64,000 bases of DNA from Cobetia sp. cqz5-12 (GCF_016495405.1 NZ_CP044522.1:1302001-1366000), one strand, 5' to 3'; numbered from the stretch's first letter, positions 50,901 through 60,819 are shown. Made by a program: numbers and translations. The notes: generated by a model not told the origin, from the letters alone.

Positions 50901-51737
50901 CAGGCCGAGGGTATCGAGGGCATGCAGGACCGCATTGGCGAGTTGGATCATGAAATCGGTGATCTTCGCGATAACCTCGCCACCCGTCTCGACTCCACCG
51001 GCTTCACGGCCTGGATGACGGACCTCGCCACTACGTCACGTCAGACCGAGATCGCCTTCCTCGAGCAGAAGATCGCCGTGGAATCGCTGACCGATCAGAT
51101 CGAGGCAGGGCGGGCGCCAGCCAGCGCACTCTCACAGGACATGGACGATCTCTCACGCCGCTTCGACCTGCTCGATGAGTCGGATCTTTCCGGCCTCGAA
51201 AGCGCCATCCAGTCGGTGCGCAGTCAGGTCGAGTCGCTGTCAGACAGCGTGAGTGACACCTTGGCCAGTCTGCGCTCTGAGCTCGCCAGCCTTCAGGGCG
51301 ATAGCGCCCAGGTGGAGGCGTTGCGGTATCAGCAGCAACAGGCTGAGCTTCAGGAGGCGCTCAACGCCGCCCGGACATTGGGCGATGCTCAGACCATCAG
51401 CGCGGCGCAGGAGTCGCTGCGTCTGGCGGAACGCGCCCATGATCTTCGCCTTGAAGATATCCGCGCCCAGTCCGAGCAGGAGAAGCAGCAGGCCTTGGCT
51501 GATGAGGCTGAGCGTCAGCGCAACGTGCAGGAGGCCGAGGTCACCCAGCGCGAGAACAACCGTGACGCCCAGAACCGTACCAGCCAGCTCACCCAGTCGG
51601 TGCAGGCCCAGCGCCGCGTGGCGGTAGACCTTAACATCGGTAACGAGACCGTCACCCTCAACGGGGTGGACGAGCGCGAGGCCGATGCCTTCCTTGACCG
51701 ATTGACCCAAGCCTCACGCACGACTGCCCGCCGCTGA
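47934..51737 (+). CDS. Tape measure protein
   Basis: 1267 aa. Coiled coil at 1-320 (long Ala/Gln/Glu heptads), a hydrophobic stretch (AAAATVAGAGLAVGWATRY) at about 340, QQLDITSRSLGISTQALQGYQYAFQRAG, more helices around 590-640, then long Ala/Lys-rich coils to 1200. It fixes tail length; 1267 residues predict a tail of about 190 nm if 0.15 nm per residue applies. Confidence 0.94.
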   Translation: MANQSDIQLRIQAAVDGLQDIGKLMSELDNLGQDSSEASAEVERLSEEMSAIGQQQKLVTQINKVAAVVDDAGTAMREAVDKADDLQAAYENSANGADSLRLATQRAAQEADDAKAAHVAQTQTLTQLQTSYKGAQTATTAARQAWRDAAQRVRDLKSEIGRSANATDEQRQALSRASGAVEQAKDAYDAQAQSLSSLRDELQQQREATDEAKEEWQSASASAAQLTAELKPVERELKQQEKALNKARAAADKATAGHEAQAKKLTRLKQDAHAAGVDIDNLADEEQRLARQSRELEDDVTSLASGLRETAAAARESGEAAERSESRFKKAGASLKQWAAGAAAATVAGAGLAVGWATRYTAQQAEMAQQLDITSRSLGISTQALQGYQYAFQRAGIDADKTGNIFKDTADKIGDAYQNGGGEAQDALDALGIKAEELIELAPDEMMLRLADAMKDLPQAAQVNLLESLADDATRLQPLLANNAAELRALMEEASEVGLIMSSEQIANLQATNAAITRLQGRLQGLSNRLMGELSPAVNQVSADFEQALAENPGLLDDLATAIGGVIRTGGEWARSFIEHREQIGGAMQSIIDTGQFLGNSLTAVFRGVQSVVAGLVAAVAAASTWVLELTATSVRALEMVGLASEAQVAQAKARAVAARATLNDLNADAVRYAQQAAAAAKDAFNAFDNSDSAAQKAAKSAAKQAAASEAAAIAAKKQAEEEEKGAKQAADAAAKRQKALENAATSLGTSLGELSSGIADSEQEALDAFATLAASGELSAAQLATAFEKAQDKIKSDKGIAALKDQVDGLVNDGVSGADSLATKWKSAGARLAKDMGTTLEEIRTGVTEAERSAIDAFTKIASTGELSAKELSRAYVGAKEQISSDEGIKAFGAVLDGLVKDGVTGARTLKAQWIEAQEATAKAARDTGDKAQQASADTAKTVEASVTRSAQTIAQLMSNALHETEEQMRSLSDAAYQAFATDWGIDIQAEGIEGMQDRIGELDHEIGDLRDNLATRLDSTGFTAWMTDLATTSRQTEIAFLEQKIAVESLTDQIEAGRAPASALSQDMDDLSRRFDLLDESDLSGLESAIQSVRSQVESLSDSVSDTLASLRSELASLQGDSAQVEALRYQQQQAELQEALNAARTLGDAQTISAAQESLRLAERAHDLRLEDIRAQSEQEKQQALADEAERQRNVQEAEVTQRENNRDAQNRTSQLTQSVQAQRRVAVDLNIGNETVTLNGVDEREADAFLDRLTQASRTTARR

Positions 51738-51783
51738 TGGCGGGCGTTTCATTTCCATCGCGAGAAAGTCACGAGAACACACC

Positions 51784-52182
51784 ATGGCGATCACCCTTGA
51801 GGGCATTGTGCTGCCCGATGACATCCAGTGGACCGATGAGCTGGTGTCCCACAGCGTCGGCCAGGTGCAGACGCCCACGCTGACCGGGGCACTCATCATC
51901 GAGGAATCCGCGCAGGCGGCAGGGCGCCCCATCACCCTCGCCAGTGGCAACGGGGCCTGGGTAACCCGTGCCACCGCGTTGGCCCTCACTGAGCTGGCGG
52001 CCACGCCACGGCCTGACGGCACGCCCATGACGCTCATCTGGGGCGATGGTCAAACCTTCGATTGCGTGTTCGATCGTGCCAGTGGTGAGGCGGTCACGGC
52101 CACCGAGGTCTATCGCCTCGCCGCTGGCGGCCAGGGGCCGGATCACCCCTACACCATCACCCTGCGCCTGATCACCGCCTGA
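51784..52182 (+). CDS. Tail protein following the tape measure
   Basis: 132 aa, beta-rich (ITLEGIVLPDDIQWTDELV, TLIWGDGQTFDCVFDR). Likely distal-tail component by position. No lambda M-like pattern. Confidence 0.65.
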   Translation: MAITLEGIVLPDDIQWTDELVSHSVGQVQTPTLTGALIIEESAQAAGRPITLASGNGAWVTRATALALTELAATPRPDGTPMTLIWGDGQTFDCVFDRASGEAVTATEVYRLAAGGQGPDHPYTITLRLITA

Positions 52183-52210
52183 TTCTCACCTTCCTGCTGG
52201 AGCCAGCCAC

Positions 52211-55200
52211 ATGGCCGACGACACGATTCACAGCGGCGACATCCGCATCCTGCAGTCCGAGCGCATGACCGACAACGCCGATGGTGGTGGCCGACTGACT
52301 GGCCGTCCCGTGACCGATGGCGCGAGCAACGAGATCTTCGATGACATCTCCGACCTCGATCGCGCGGCGGGGCGTACCTCGCTGCGCAAGGTCGGGGCCG
52401 GCGTGTTGACCGACAACACTGCCCAGTATTTCGGCGCTCACGCGATCATCGATCAGGTGCCATCCGACCCGAACGTCAGCGTGGTGATGTTCGATACCGG
52501 CTCCCCCTCGGATGAGCGGGAGGCCGCGCGTGACCATGTGGAAAGCTATGTCACCGCCGGCGTCAATTCACGCATGACACTGCTGGGCGATCAGCTCGCC
52601 GGTCAGCGCAGCCTCACCGCGTTTCAGATGACCGAGGCCCCATTGCCGGACCTGGGCGATGTGCTGGCGCTGATCACCGAGCAAGGTGACTTCGCCGGCG
52701 AGGTGCAGTACGTGCGTATCACTGAAATCGATCACGAGATCCGCACCTTCGAGTATCTGAATGGCAGCAACGTGCAGACGTTCGAGCGCCGCGTGCTGAC
52801 CCTGGGGATCTCGACCTCACTACGTCATCGCGTCTATGGCGTGCAGCCCAAGCCCGGCACCGTGGACCCTGACACCGTGATTCGCGAAGGGCAGAGCACT
52901 AATGCCGCCCGCTACCATGGCGTCAGCACTCTGGCCCAGCCCGCTGAGTTTGGTGACAACACCGTGCAGGTCGCCAGCACCTACGCGCCACTGGTACCGG
53001 CCACCACCACCGAGCAGGCAGTGACCGACGTGCAAGTGGGCGGCACGGCGAGTATCACCGTCAGCAGCAACGGCCAATCCTTCGAGGTGGCGCAGATCGC
53101 CAGCACCACCCAGATCGCGGTGGAGCTCAACAATCGCGGCTTCACCTATGTCAATCGCCTGAATCCGCTGCCGGCCCCGGGCAGCGTGGTGATCGCCTTC
53201 CGTAGTTTGGGCAAGTGGTACGAACTCAGAGATGAGGACAGCAATGGCGACCTCACCGGCAATGGCGCAGGTCGGGTGGATTACACCAGCGGCTCGGTCA
53301 ACGTCACGCTCAGCGCCATGCCGGATGTGGGCAGCGCCATCCTGTTCAGCTGGGGTACGCCGGTACATTACGAAGACCGTGCCGGCCAGGCCACCATCGA
53401 CAAGCCGTGGATGACTTTCGCGCTCGAGCATCCGGGCGTGGTGCCCAACTCGGTCACCGTGCGTTGGATCGCTGGTGGTAGCCAGAAGACCGCCACCGAT
53501 GACGGTCTGGGCACTCTGAGTGGAGCCGCCACCGGCCGCATCGTCTATGGCTATGCAGACCGCAACGGCAACCCCCAGCCGGGCGAGGCCTATGTCGCCT
53601 TCAACGGCGATGCCTTCCCGGATGCCAACTCTCAGGTCGAGATCGAATACGACTACGGCGCCCCGACCACCGAGCAATTCCTGCCGTCTGCCAATGGGGC
53701 AGGACTGGTCAGTCTGACCATCAGCGATGCGCCGGTACGCCCGGGCAGTGTGTCACTCACCTGGACCGTCACGCGTACCTGGTCCAGCTCCGAGAATGAG
53801 ACCAGCACCTCGCGCAATGGCACCTATGAGACGGTCGAGCAGAACGGCGGCGAGGCTGATGTCACCTACACCATTACCGATGACGGGCAGGGTGGCTTCC
53901 ATGGTGGCTGGGAGGGCAGCATCGACTACGCCACCGGCGCGGTCACCTTCGAGGTCGAGAAGGTCCGCGAGGTCAAGGAGTGGGACGACGGCGACAACAT
54001 CAACCGTGAGTGGGGCAGTTACGAGAAGCGCGACAATTTCGAGAATGGCTCGAGTGTGTGGCTGACCAGTCAGCTGGACAGCGCCGCCCCGACCACCCAC
54101 ACCATCACTCAGGATCTTGCCCCGCTGGATGTAGACCTGATGCCGCTGCTGCAGGACAGCGTGGTGCCCGGCACGCTCAGCTTCACCTTCCGGGGTGACA
54201 CCTTCATCGATCGCCAGGGCAGTCTCTATCGCAGCGTGGACAGCAACGGGGCCGGCGTTCTCGCGGGCACCATCGACTATGGCAGCGGCGATGCCCGCAT
54301 CACTGACTGGCCAACAGGTACCAGCGCCACCATCACCGTGCAGACACTCGTGTCTACCTTCGGCACCTGGACGCTGGATGAAGCCTTCTTCCGCACGCCC
54401 GGCTCGCCGCTGCAGGTGGGTGGTCTGCTGATCCAGGCCACGACGCTCGACGGCCGCTCGATCACCGGCCAAGCGGCACTCTCCGGCGAGATCGAGGGCG
54501 GCGAGATGGCAGGGCAGGTCAGCTTCGAGACGGGGGTGGTGCGCGTCACTTTCGGCAAGCGGGTAGCCGATGCCAGCCTGACAGCCGCCGAGAAGTCAGA
54601 AAGCTGGTATGACGCCGCTGCGGTGGATGATTCCGGCATGATCTGGCGGCCGACACAGATCATCCCCAGTACGGCCCGCTTCAATGCTGTGGTGTTGACC
54701 ACGCTGCCACTCGAGGCTGAGCTGATCGGTATCGACCCCGTGCGCCTGCCCAGCGATGGCCGCGTGCCCATCTATCGCGCCGGCGGCGTGGTGGTGGTGC
54801 ACCACACTGGCCGAGCGCCATTCCCCTTGGGACTGGCGGATGGCACCACGCTGGATGTGGGGCGTACCCGTCTGGCCAGTCTGGTGGTGGAGGACGCCAC
54901 CGGCGAGGAGGTGCCGGCCACCCAGTACAGTGCAGACCTCGATGCCGGCACCGTGCAGCTCGCCGCGCCTGACACGGCCACCTACCCCGAGCCCTGGTAC
55001 GCCCTTCACCGTGTCGAGGACATGCTGCTGGTGGGTGACGTGGACCTCTCAGGCGTGCTGACGCTCAAGGGCAATCTGAGCCACGACTACCCGTCAGATG
55101 ACACTCTGGTCAGCGCCGCGATGGTGGCCGGTGACCTGCAGGCGCGCGTCACCAATTTCTTCGACCTCGCCAGCTGGGACCGGGACTGGAGCAAGGATGA

Positions 55201-55585
55201 TAACGACGGCGCAGACGGCACCCTGGCCGAGTACAACGTGACCACCTATCCGCCCATCATCACCAACCGTGGGGCCATCACCGAAGACTGGGCGCTGATC
55301 TTCACCGGCTCGAGCACGTTCCGCATCATCGGTCGCACTGTAGGTGAGATTGGCGTGGGCAATATCAATGAAGACACCGCCCCCACCAATCCCAATCACG
55401 GCGTGCCCTACTGGACCCTCAAGGCGGGCGGCTTCGGGGCCGGCTGGGTGAATGGCAACGTGATCCGCTTCTCGACCATCGGCGCGAGCTTCCCGATGTG
55501 GCTGGCGCGCGTGATCCTGCAGGGGCCGGCCAGCGGCCAGCAAGATTCTTTCCGCCTGCAGATCCGTGGCAACGCCAACGCCTGA
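52211..55585 (+). CDS. Large tail structural protein
   Basis: 1124 aa, acidic, beta-rich, low in Cys. Opens with DTIHSGDIRILQSERMTD. Repeated modules of the type RPGSVSLTWT/PGSVVIAFR, DYTSGSVNVTL, DYGSGDARITD occur at about 320, 420, 510 and 665, like stacked beta-sandwiches. It is not a lambda J homologue. Possible tail-tip or baseplate wedge. Confidence 0.7.
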   Translation: MADDTIHSGDIRILQSERMTDNADGGGRLTGRPVTDGASNEIFDDISDLDRAAGRTSLRKVGAGVLTDNTAQYFGAHAIIDQVPSDPNVSVVMFDTGSPSDEREAARDHVESYVTAGVNSRMTLLGDQLAGQRSLTAFQMTEAPLPDLGDVLALITEQGDFAGEVQYVRITEIDHEIRTFEYLNGSNVQTFERRVLTLGISTSLRHRVYGVQPKPGTVDPDTVIREGQSTNAARYHGVSTLAQPAEFGDNTVQVASTYAPLVPATTTEQAVTDVQVGGTASITVSSNGQSFEVAQIASTTQIAVELNNRGFTYVNRLNPLPAPGSVVIAFRSLGKWYELRDEDSNGDLTGNGAGRVDYTSGSVNVTLSAMPDVGSAILFSWGTPVHYEDRAGQATIDKPWMTFALEHPGVVPNSVTVRWIAGGSQKTATDDGLGTLSGAATGRIVYGYADRNGNPQPGEAYVAFNGDAFPDANSQVEIEYDYGAPTTEQFLPSANGAGLVSLTISDAPVRPGSVSLTWTVTRTWSSSENETSTSRNGTYETVEQNGGEADVTYTITDDGQGGFHGGWEGSIDYATGAVTFEVEKVREVKEWDDGDNINREWGSYEKRDNFENGSSVWLTSQLDSAAPTTHTITQDLAPLDVDLMPLLQDSVVPGTLSFTFRGDTFIDRQGSLYRSVDSNGAGVLAGTIDYGSGDARITDWPTGTSATITVQTLVSTFGTWTLDEAFFRTPGSPLQVGGLLIQATTLDGRSITGQAALSGEIEGGEMAGQVSFETGVVRVTFGKRVADASLTAAEKSESWYDAAAVDDSGMIWRPTQIIPSTARFNAVVLTTLPLEAELIGIDPVRLPSDGRVPIYRAGGVVVVHHTGRAPFPLGLADGTTLDVGRTRLASLVVEDATGEEVPATQYSADLDAGTVQLAAPDTATYPEPWYALHRVEDMLLVGDVDLSGVLTLKGNLSHDYPSDDTLVSAAMVAGDLQARVTNFFDLASWDRDWSKDDNDGADGTLAEYNVTTYPPIITNRGAITEDWALIFTGSSTFRIIGRTVGEIGVGNINEDTAPTNPNHGVPYWTLKAGGFGAGWVNGNVIRFSTIGASFPMWLARVILQGPASGQQDSFRLQIRGNANA

Positions 55586-55665
55586 CCGCCACCGGCAGGC
55601 GCAACCCTCTATCCCTCAACCGCCCAGCCACTCGCTGGGCGGCCTTGTTTCTGGAGACGTTCAAG

Positions 55666-56823
55666 ATGGCCGATTTTCCGGTGAAGTGGCTCAGCAGTGA
55701 CATGGGCGGCAGCCCCGAGAATGGCGACCAATATGGTGCGCTGATCGAGCTGCTGAAAGCCTGCCTCGTGACCGGCTTCAACACCAAGCCCATTGCCTCG
55801 CTGACGTATGACAGCGCTACCCAGCAAGCCACCGCGAGCGTGGGCAGTGGTCATGGCTATCTCAAATGGCAGGTAATCGCCATCAGCGGGGCAGATCAGG
55901 CTGGCTACAATGGCGAGCATCGAGTGACCGCTATCGGCAGCGACTGGGTGCGCTTCGCGCTCGATACCGCGCCCGCTGCCAATGAGGCGACCGGCGATCT
56001 GATCGAGATCAAGACGGCACCCGTGGGCGGCTGGGAGATCGCAGCAGAGGATGCTGACAATCATCGTGCTGTGTTCACGCGTACCAGCGAGCGTGCCAGC
56101 GAGGTGATGCTGATGGTGGAGAATGGCACCTGGGGAGGGCATAGCAGTAACAGTGGCCGCCAGGCGCGTGTCAGTCTCATTGAAGAGATGATCGACATCG
56201 ACACGTATACCGTGGCCGCGTCACGGCAATGGCCCTATTCGGCAAAGGAGACGACGCGAGACTGGGCATTGTTGGGGGATGGTCTGACGATGTTCTATCT
56301 CAACCGCTATGGCGGCCAGGGCAAGCACGGGGTGTTTGTCTGGGGTGACATTAAGACGGTACGCCCAGGCGATGCATATCATTGTGTGGTCGCGGGGCTG
56401 CAGGATGGCACATGGTCCTCAACCTCAGACACTTACGAGACGTATAGTGCGCTTCCCTACTTTGGCTCGACTGTCGAGATGAGTATCGCGCGTGCCTGGC
56501 ATCAGCTGCCTGGTGCGGTGGGCTGGACGCTGGAGGGTGTCGGGGATCGCATCGGTAGCCTGATCAGTTACCCGAATCCGCAGGATAATGGCTTCTATGT
56601 GGCGCAGGGCGAGATGCTGGTCATTGAGTCAGGCGGCGTGCGCGGCTCGATGCCAGGGATGCTGCAACCGCTTCACACGGGGGCAGGGTACGACAAAGCG
56701 GTGGTGGACAATCTGCCCCAGATGGATGATGTGCCCGTCATGTTTCGCCTGGCGGCCAGTCGCGGGAATGCCGGCAAGGAGACGTTGATGGCCTGGCGGC
56801 TTGATCGCTGGCAGGAGGTATAA
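55666..56823 (+). CDS. Tail-associated structural protein
   Basis: 385 aa. VKWLSSDMGGSPENGDQYGALIELLKACLVTGFN at the start recalls other tail proteins with similar openings. Trp/Tyr-rich middle. ATG at 55666 after CTGGAGA. No enzyme motif seen. Confidence 0.7.
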   Translation: MADFPVKWLSSDMGGSPENGDQYGALIELLKACLVTGFNTKPIASLTYDSATQQATASVGSGHGYLKWQVIAISGADQAGYNGEHRVTAIGSDWVRFALDTAPAANEATGDLIEIKTAPVGGWEIAAEDADNHRAVFTRTSERASEVMLMVENGTWGGHSSNSGRQARVSLIEEMIDIDTYTVAASRQWPYSAKETTRDWALLGDGLTMFYLNRYGGQGKHGVFVWGDIKTVRPGDAYHCVVAGLQDGTWSSTSDTYETYSALPYFGSTVEMSIARAWHQLPGAVGWTLEGVGDRIGSLISYPNPQDNGFYVAQGEMLVIESGGVRGSMPGMLQPLHTGAGYDKAVVDNLPQMDDVPVMFRLAASRGNAGKETLMAWRLDRWQEV

Positions 56824-58509
56824 ATGGCACTCACACACCATTACCCGCTAGAGGGTGATCTAGTGGATGAGCTGGGCGACTCTACCGCTCAGCAGGCGCT
56901 GGGTGACTGGACGCCGAGCCAGATGCTCGAGGCGACCAAAGAGCTTGATCTGGCCGTGCCTGGTGCTAGCGCCTCATTTCCGATGGGGCTGGTGGCACCC
57001 TGGACGCTCGAGGTCTGGATGCTGTCAGCAGGGGGCGGCACTAGCCTTGTCCTGGGTGACAGCGGCATCGTGCTAGAGACAGATGCTGATGGCCTCTGGC
57101 TTGTCGTATCCGGCGAGCGCGTGCAGGCCCAGGGCTTTTATCCTGGCTACTATCACACCGTTTTTATCACGCATGACGGGGCAAGTATCGGCGTGGCACT
57201 GGATGGGCGAGAAGGCATCGAGAGGCCGGCGGCTGCCATGCCACTCGAAACGCTGACCATCTCTCAGGCCACTGCGGCTGACCTGCGCGTGGTCGATGTT
57301 CGAGGGTATGACCAGGCGTTGACCAGGCCCGAGCAAGACCAGGCAGCGATGAGTCTTGCGGTACGTGACTTCCGCCCTAGCTGGGCAGTCGGTGGGATTG
57401 GCGGGGAGATCGCGGCGTATGACATGAGCATCGTGGCCGGAGGCAAGGTGGTCGATCAGGTCGGGGGCATTGATGCTGAGATCATCGGGGCAACACCTAC
57501 CACTCTAGGCGGCGTGCCTGCCATGGCGTTTGATGGTGAGGCCATGCTGCGAAGTGACAGTAGCCCCGCCATGATCAAGACCAAAAACCACACCATTGCC
57601 ATGCTCTATCGCATGGATTCTATCGGTCACGACAACTTTTCCAACTTGGTCACGCTGGGCAGCCCTGGCGAGGATGTGGCCAGTAACTACTATTCGTGGC
57701 GCATTGATGTGTCTGCTCGCCTCTATACCTTCTATGAGGTGGGGGCTGGGGCAAATCGTAATACCTATCTCAATCACCGGCTGAAGCTCGATGGAAAATC
57801 TCATTTTCTGGTGCTGCTGGTGGGTGATGGTGTTGTCAGTATTTATGAGGATGGGGTGCTGTCAGAGAGCAATGCGGCGTTTGGCCATTCCGACTCTGAG
57901 GCCACGCAAGTTGCCATAGGCGCAAACCCCGACACCGGCAGTGATGGATTTATTGGCGCTATTGGAGCGTTCACGTCCTATGACCGGCTGTTGACTGAGA
58001 GTGAGGTACTGGCGCTGACGGCCCGTTTCGGCATGCTGGCAGAGGCAAGGATGCCCAAGCAGTCGATGCGCCCACTAACTCGCCCCAAACCCCAAGGGTA
58101 TACCACCGCCACCGTGCCGGTGCCCAATCCGTCCGCGATTGATAGCAGAGGCATGAGCGATCAGAGGGTGGAGGCAACGGCAGGGGAAGGCATGTCGCAC
58201 CTCGATCAAGTCGATGGCAGTGGTGCCAATGGCACGCCGACTGGCGGCGTCTCTGATCCGACGCGCATGGGCGTCATTGCAGGCACCGTTCTGGACATCC
58301 AGGCGCAGCCCGTCAGCCGGCGGGTGCGGGTGCATGAGCGCGCCACTGGCCGCATCGTGCGCGAGACATGGAGTGATGCCGATGGCAAATACCGACTTAC
58401 GGACCTCGACCCGCGTCGCGCCTTCTTTGTGATGGCGTTCGATCACACCCTGCAGCAGAACGCGGTGGTATCTGACAACGTGCATCCTGAGCTGGAGGAC
58501 AGCCCGTGA
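56824..58509 (+). CDS. Tail protein with LamG-like and carboxypeptidase-regulatory-like domains
   Basis: 561 aa. A concanavalin/LamG-type region at about 190-400 (DLVDELG, FDGEAMLRSDSSPAMIKTKNHTIAMLYR, FLVLLVGDGVVSIYEDG, IGAFTSYDRLLTESEVLAL) suggests carbohydrate binding. A beta domain at 480-555 has GTVLDIQAQPVSRRVRVHE and DADGKYRLTDLD. Likely host-surface binding. Starts 1 bp after the previous stop and overlaps the next by 4 bp. Confidence 0.8.
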   Translation: MALTHHYPLEGDLVDELGDSTAQQALGDWTPSQMLEATKELDLAVPGASASFPMGLVAPWTLEVWMLSAGGGTSLVLGDSGIVLETDADGLWLVVSGERVQAQGFYPGYYHTVFITHDGASIGVALDGREGIERPAAAMPLETLTISQATAADLRVVDVRGYDQALTRPEQDQAAMSLAVRDFRPSWAVGGIGGEIAAYDMSIVAGGKVVDQVGGIDAEIIGATPTTLGGVPAMAFDGEAMLRSDSSPAMIKTKNHTIAMLYRMDSIGHDNFSNLVTLGSPGEDVASNYYSWRIDVSARLYTFYEVGAGANRNTYLNHRLKLDGKSHFLVLLVGDGVVSIYEDGVLSESNAAFGHSDSEATQVAIGANPDTGSDGFIGAIGAFTSYDRLLTESEVLALTARFGMLAEARMPKQSMRPLTRPKPQGYTTATVPVPNPSAIDSRGMSDQRVEATAGEGMSHLDQVDGSGANGTPTGGVSDPTRMGVIAGTVLDIQAQPVSRRVRVHERATGRIVRETWSDADGKYRLTDLDPRRAFFVMAFDHTLQQNAVVSDNVHPELEDSP

Positions 58510-58907
58510 TCCAATTCTCGACAGCAGTGAAGAATGCGCGGCTGGCAGCCATTGCCACCGCTATCGATGCCGGCGAGTCGCCGGCATCTTTCGTTGTGTA
58601 CTCAGGCACTCGCCCATCACCTAGCGCTGCCGTCACCGATCAGGTGGCGCTGGCCACGCTGGAGGTGCCCCAACCCTTCGCGGCTGACATCTCGAGCGGA
58701 GTGCTGACAGGGGCCGGTTTCGAGGAAGTCATGGCCGACGACGACGGCGAAGCCACCTGGGCGCGATTGGTGGATGGCGAGGGTGGCTGGGTGATGGATC
58801 TGGATGTCGGCATCGAGGGATCAGGCGCTGACGTGACCATCAGCTCGACGACGATTTATCGCGGCATCATTACCCGAATCAGTCGAATCATTTTCGCCGA
58901 GGCCTGA
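58506..58907 (+). CDS. Small tail protein
   Basis: 133 aa. FSTAVKNARLAAIATAIDAGESPASFVVYSGTRP, then a beta domain. Similar proteins lie among tail-tip genes of Mu-like siphoviruses. ATGA overlap. Confidence 0.7.
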   Translation: MIQFSTAVKNARLAAIATAIDAGESPASFVVYSGTRPSPSAAVTDQVALATLEVPQPFAADISSGVLTGAGFEEVMADDDGEATWARLVDGEGGWVMDLDVGIEGSGADVTISSTTIYRGIITRISRIIFAEA

Positions 58908-58908
58908 T

Positions 58909-60780
58909 GTGACTCCAATCGATCTGCGTTTCACTGGGCAGCCGTTGGCAGGCGATGCCCTTCAGCTGGTGTTGGATTTCAGCGGTGGCAAAGGTGAAGA
59001 GCGGATCACGTTGGCAGTAGATACTACGCTGCCGCCCCCAGAGCTGGATGCCACGCTCAGTCAAGGGCTGCTGATCGAGGTCGTCGCCACGCTGGGCGCA
59101 CCGGCGGTTATCGATGTCGCCATGACTCGGGACATCAATGCCTATCGTGGTCCTGCCGAACAGGCGGGGTCACGGTTCGAGAATGCCGCGCGGGTAGAGG
59201 CGCAAGGCCGGAGCGGGTGGGAACCTCCACTTCGTAGCCTGCATGCGACGCGATCAGGGTTTGAGCAGGCGCTATCTCTCTCGGCAGGGCAGTCGGGCGA
59301 TTGGGCGTCACGCCCTCGCACTGATGCCGCCAGTGGCGCGCGCTGGGAGCAGACCGAGCGCATTCTGGGCACTCTCAGTGGCAGCCAGTGGTTGCAGCTG
59401 CCGCGTGTCCGCCGCGCATCACGGCCGGTATGGGAGCAAGGGCAGGGCATTGCCACGGCTCGCTCGAGTGGTTACCAGCACCCGCCGCGCGCTGATGCGA
59501 CCCGTCGCTCCCGCTATGAAGAAGCCCGCACCCTCGATGGCGTGGTGGTGCACTCTCCCTTCCAGCAAGGCCGTACCACCGGTGAGGACTGGCGGGTGCC
59601 CTGGGAGCAGGCGCGTCAACCGCCACCTGGTATCGATCTGCCCCCGGGCCCGACTGAGCCACCCGATCTGGAGCCGGTAGAGGGCAGCACCCTGCTGCAG
59701 TTCTGCCACACCATGCCCAGCGCCCCGTGGGTGCTGCGCTTTGGCCTGACCTGTGACATCCCCACCACCCCGACCATTCCTGTCCGGAGGCTGTACATCG
59801 TGCAGAACACCGCCCGCCTGATTCGCCTGTCTGACGGGCGTGAGATTCCCGCGACCCAGATGTCCCTCAGCATCGACACCGACAGCTGGGCATGGTCCTT
59901 CTCGGCAGGGCTTGCCGGGCGAGATGCTCAGTCACTGGTGGAAGGGGTCGATGGCGAGCCAGTGGAGGTTGCCGCCGAGATCAATGGTGAGGCATGGCAT
60001 TGCATCGTGGACGGCTGGCGGCGCTCCGAAAGCTGGCAGAGCCACAGCATCACCATCAGCGGTCGATCGCTGGCGGCCTATCTCGGCTCGCCCTACGCCA
60101 CGGCGCGAAGCTACACCGAAGATAGCCAAGCTACTGCCTCGCAGCTGGCACAGGCCGAGCTGCCCACTGGCTGGACGCTGGACTGGCAGCTGGCTGATTG
60201 GCTGGTGCCTGCCGGTGCCTGGCGCTATGACAGCCTTGCACCCATCGATGCCATCTCTCGCATTGCCGAGGCGGCCGGTGGCTATGTGCAGGCGCACCAG
60301 CAGAGCCAGACGCTGATCGTGGCGCCGCGCTATCCCACTGCCCCATGGGAATGGGAAGAGACAGAGGCGGGGCTGGTGATCCCGCGTGACATCATCACCC
60401 AGATGGGGAGTGATCAGCAGCCCGGTGATGCTCGCAATGGTGTCTGGCTCCACGGCGATACCGGGGGCATTCAGGCGCAGATCATCCGGCGCGGTACAGC
60501 AGGGGATGAGCTTGCCCCGACAGTGGTGGATAGTCTCATTACCGAGCAGGCTCCCGCACAATCGCGTGGTATCGCAGAACTTGCTGCCACGCTGCGACAG
60601 TCCACGGAAAGCATCGAGATGCCACTGAGCGCCTCGTTGGGTGGGCTGGTATTGCCGGGACAGCTGATCGAGTGCGATGGCTGGCAGGGTATGTCCCGTG
60701 GCGTAAGCGTACGCGCCAGCCTGCAGGGGCGCGCCCTGAGTGTGCGCCAGTCAATCGAACTGCAGCGCTTCCATCTGTGA
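58909..60780 (+). CDS. Tail tip/baseplate hub-like protein
   Basis: 623 aa. N-terminal third is repetitive (R/W/E motifs such as ARVEAQGRSGWEPPLRSL, about every 25 residues, at 80-240). The C-terminal part contains hub-like segments: IVDGWRRSESWQSHSITISGRSL, YDSLAPIDAISRIAEAAGGYVQAH and TLIVAPRYPTAPWEW, as in gp27/gpD-like hubs. GTG start immediately after the preceding stop. Confidence 0.75.
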   Translation: MTPIDLRFTGQPLAGDALQLVLDFSGGKGEERITLAVDTTLPPPELDATLSQGLLIEVVATLGAPAVIDVAMTRDINAYRGPAEQAGSRFENAARVEAQGRSGWEPPLRSLHATRSGFEQALSLSAGQSGDWASRPRTDAASGARWEQTERILGTLSGSQWLQLPRVRRASRPVWEQGQGIATARSSGYQHPPRADATRRSRYEEARTLDGVVVHSPFQQGRTTGEDWRVPWEQARQPPPGIDLPPGPTEPPDLEPVEGSTLLQFCHTMPSAPWVLRFGLTCDIPTTPTIPVRRLYIVQNTARLIRLSDGREIPATQMSLSIDTDSWAWSFSAGLAGRDAQSLVEGVDGEPVEVAAEINGEAWHCIVDGWRRSESWQSHSITISGRSLAAYLGSPYATARSYTEDSQATASQLAQAELPTGWTLDWQLADWLVPAGAWRYDSLAPIDAISRIAEAAGGYVQAHQQSQTLIVAPRYPTAPWEWEETEAGLVIPRDIITQMGSDQQPGDARNGVWLHGDTGGIQAQIIRRGTAGDELAPTVVDSLITEQAPAQSRGIAELAATLRQSTESIEMPLSASLGGLVLPGQLIECDGWQGMSRGVSVRASLQGRALSVRQSIELQRFHL

Positions 60781-60819
60781 GGAATGGGGGTGGGGATCAA
60801 ATGACAACAGGAGAGAATG

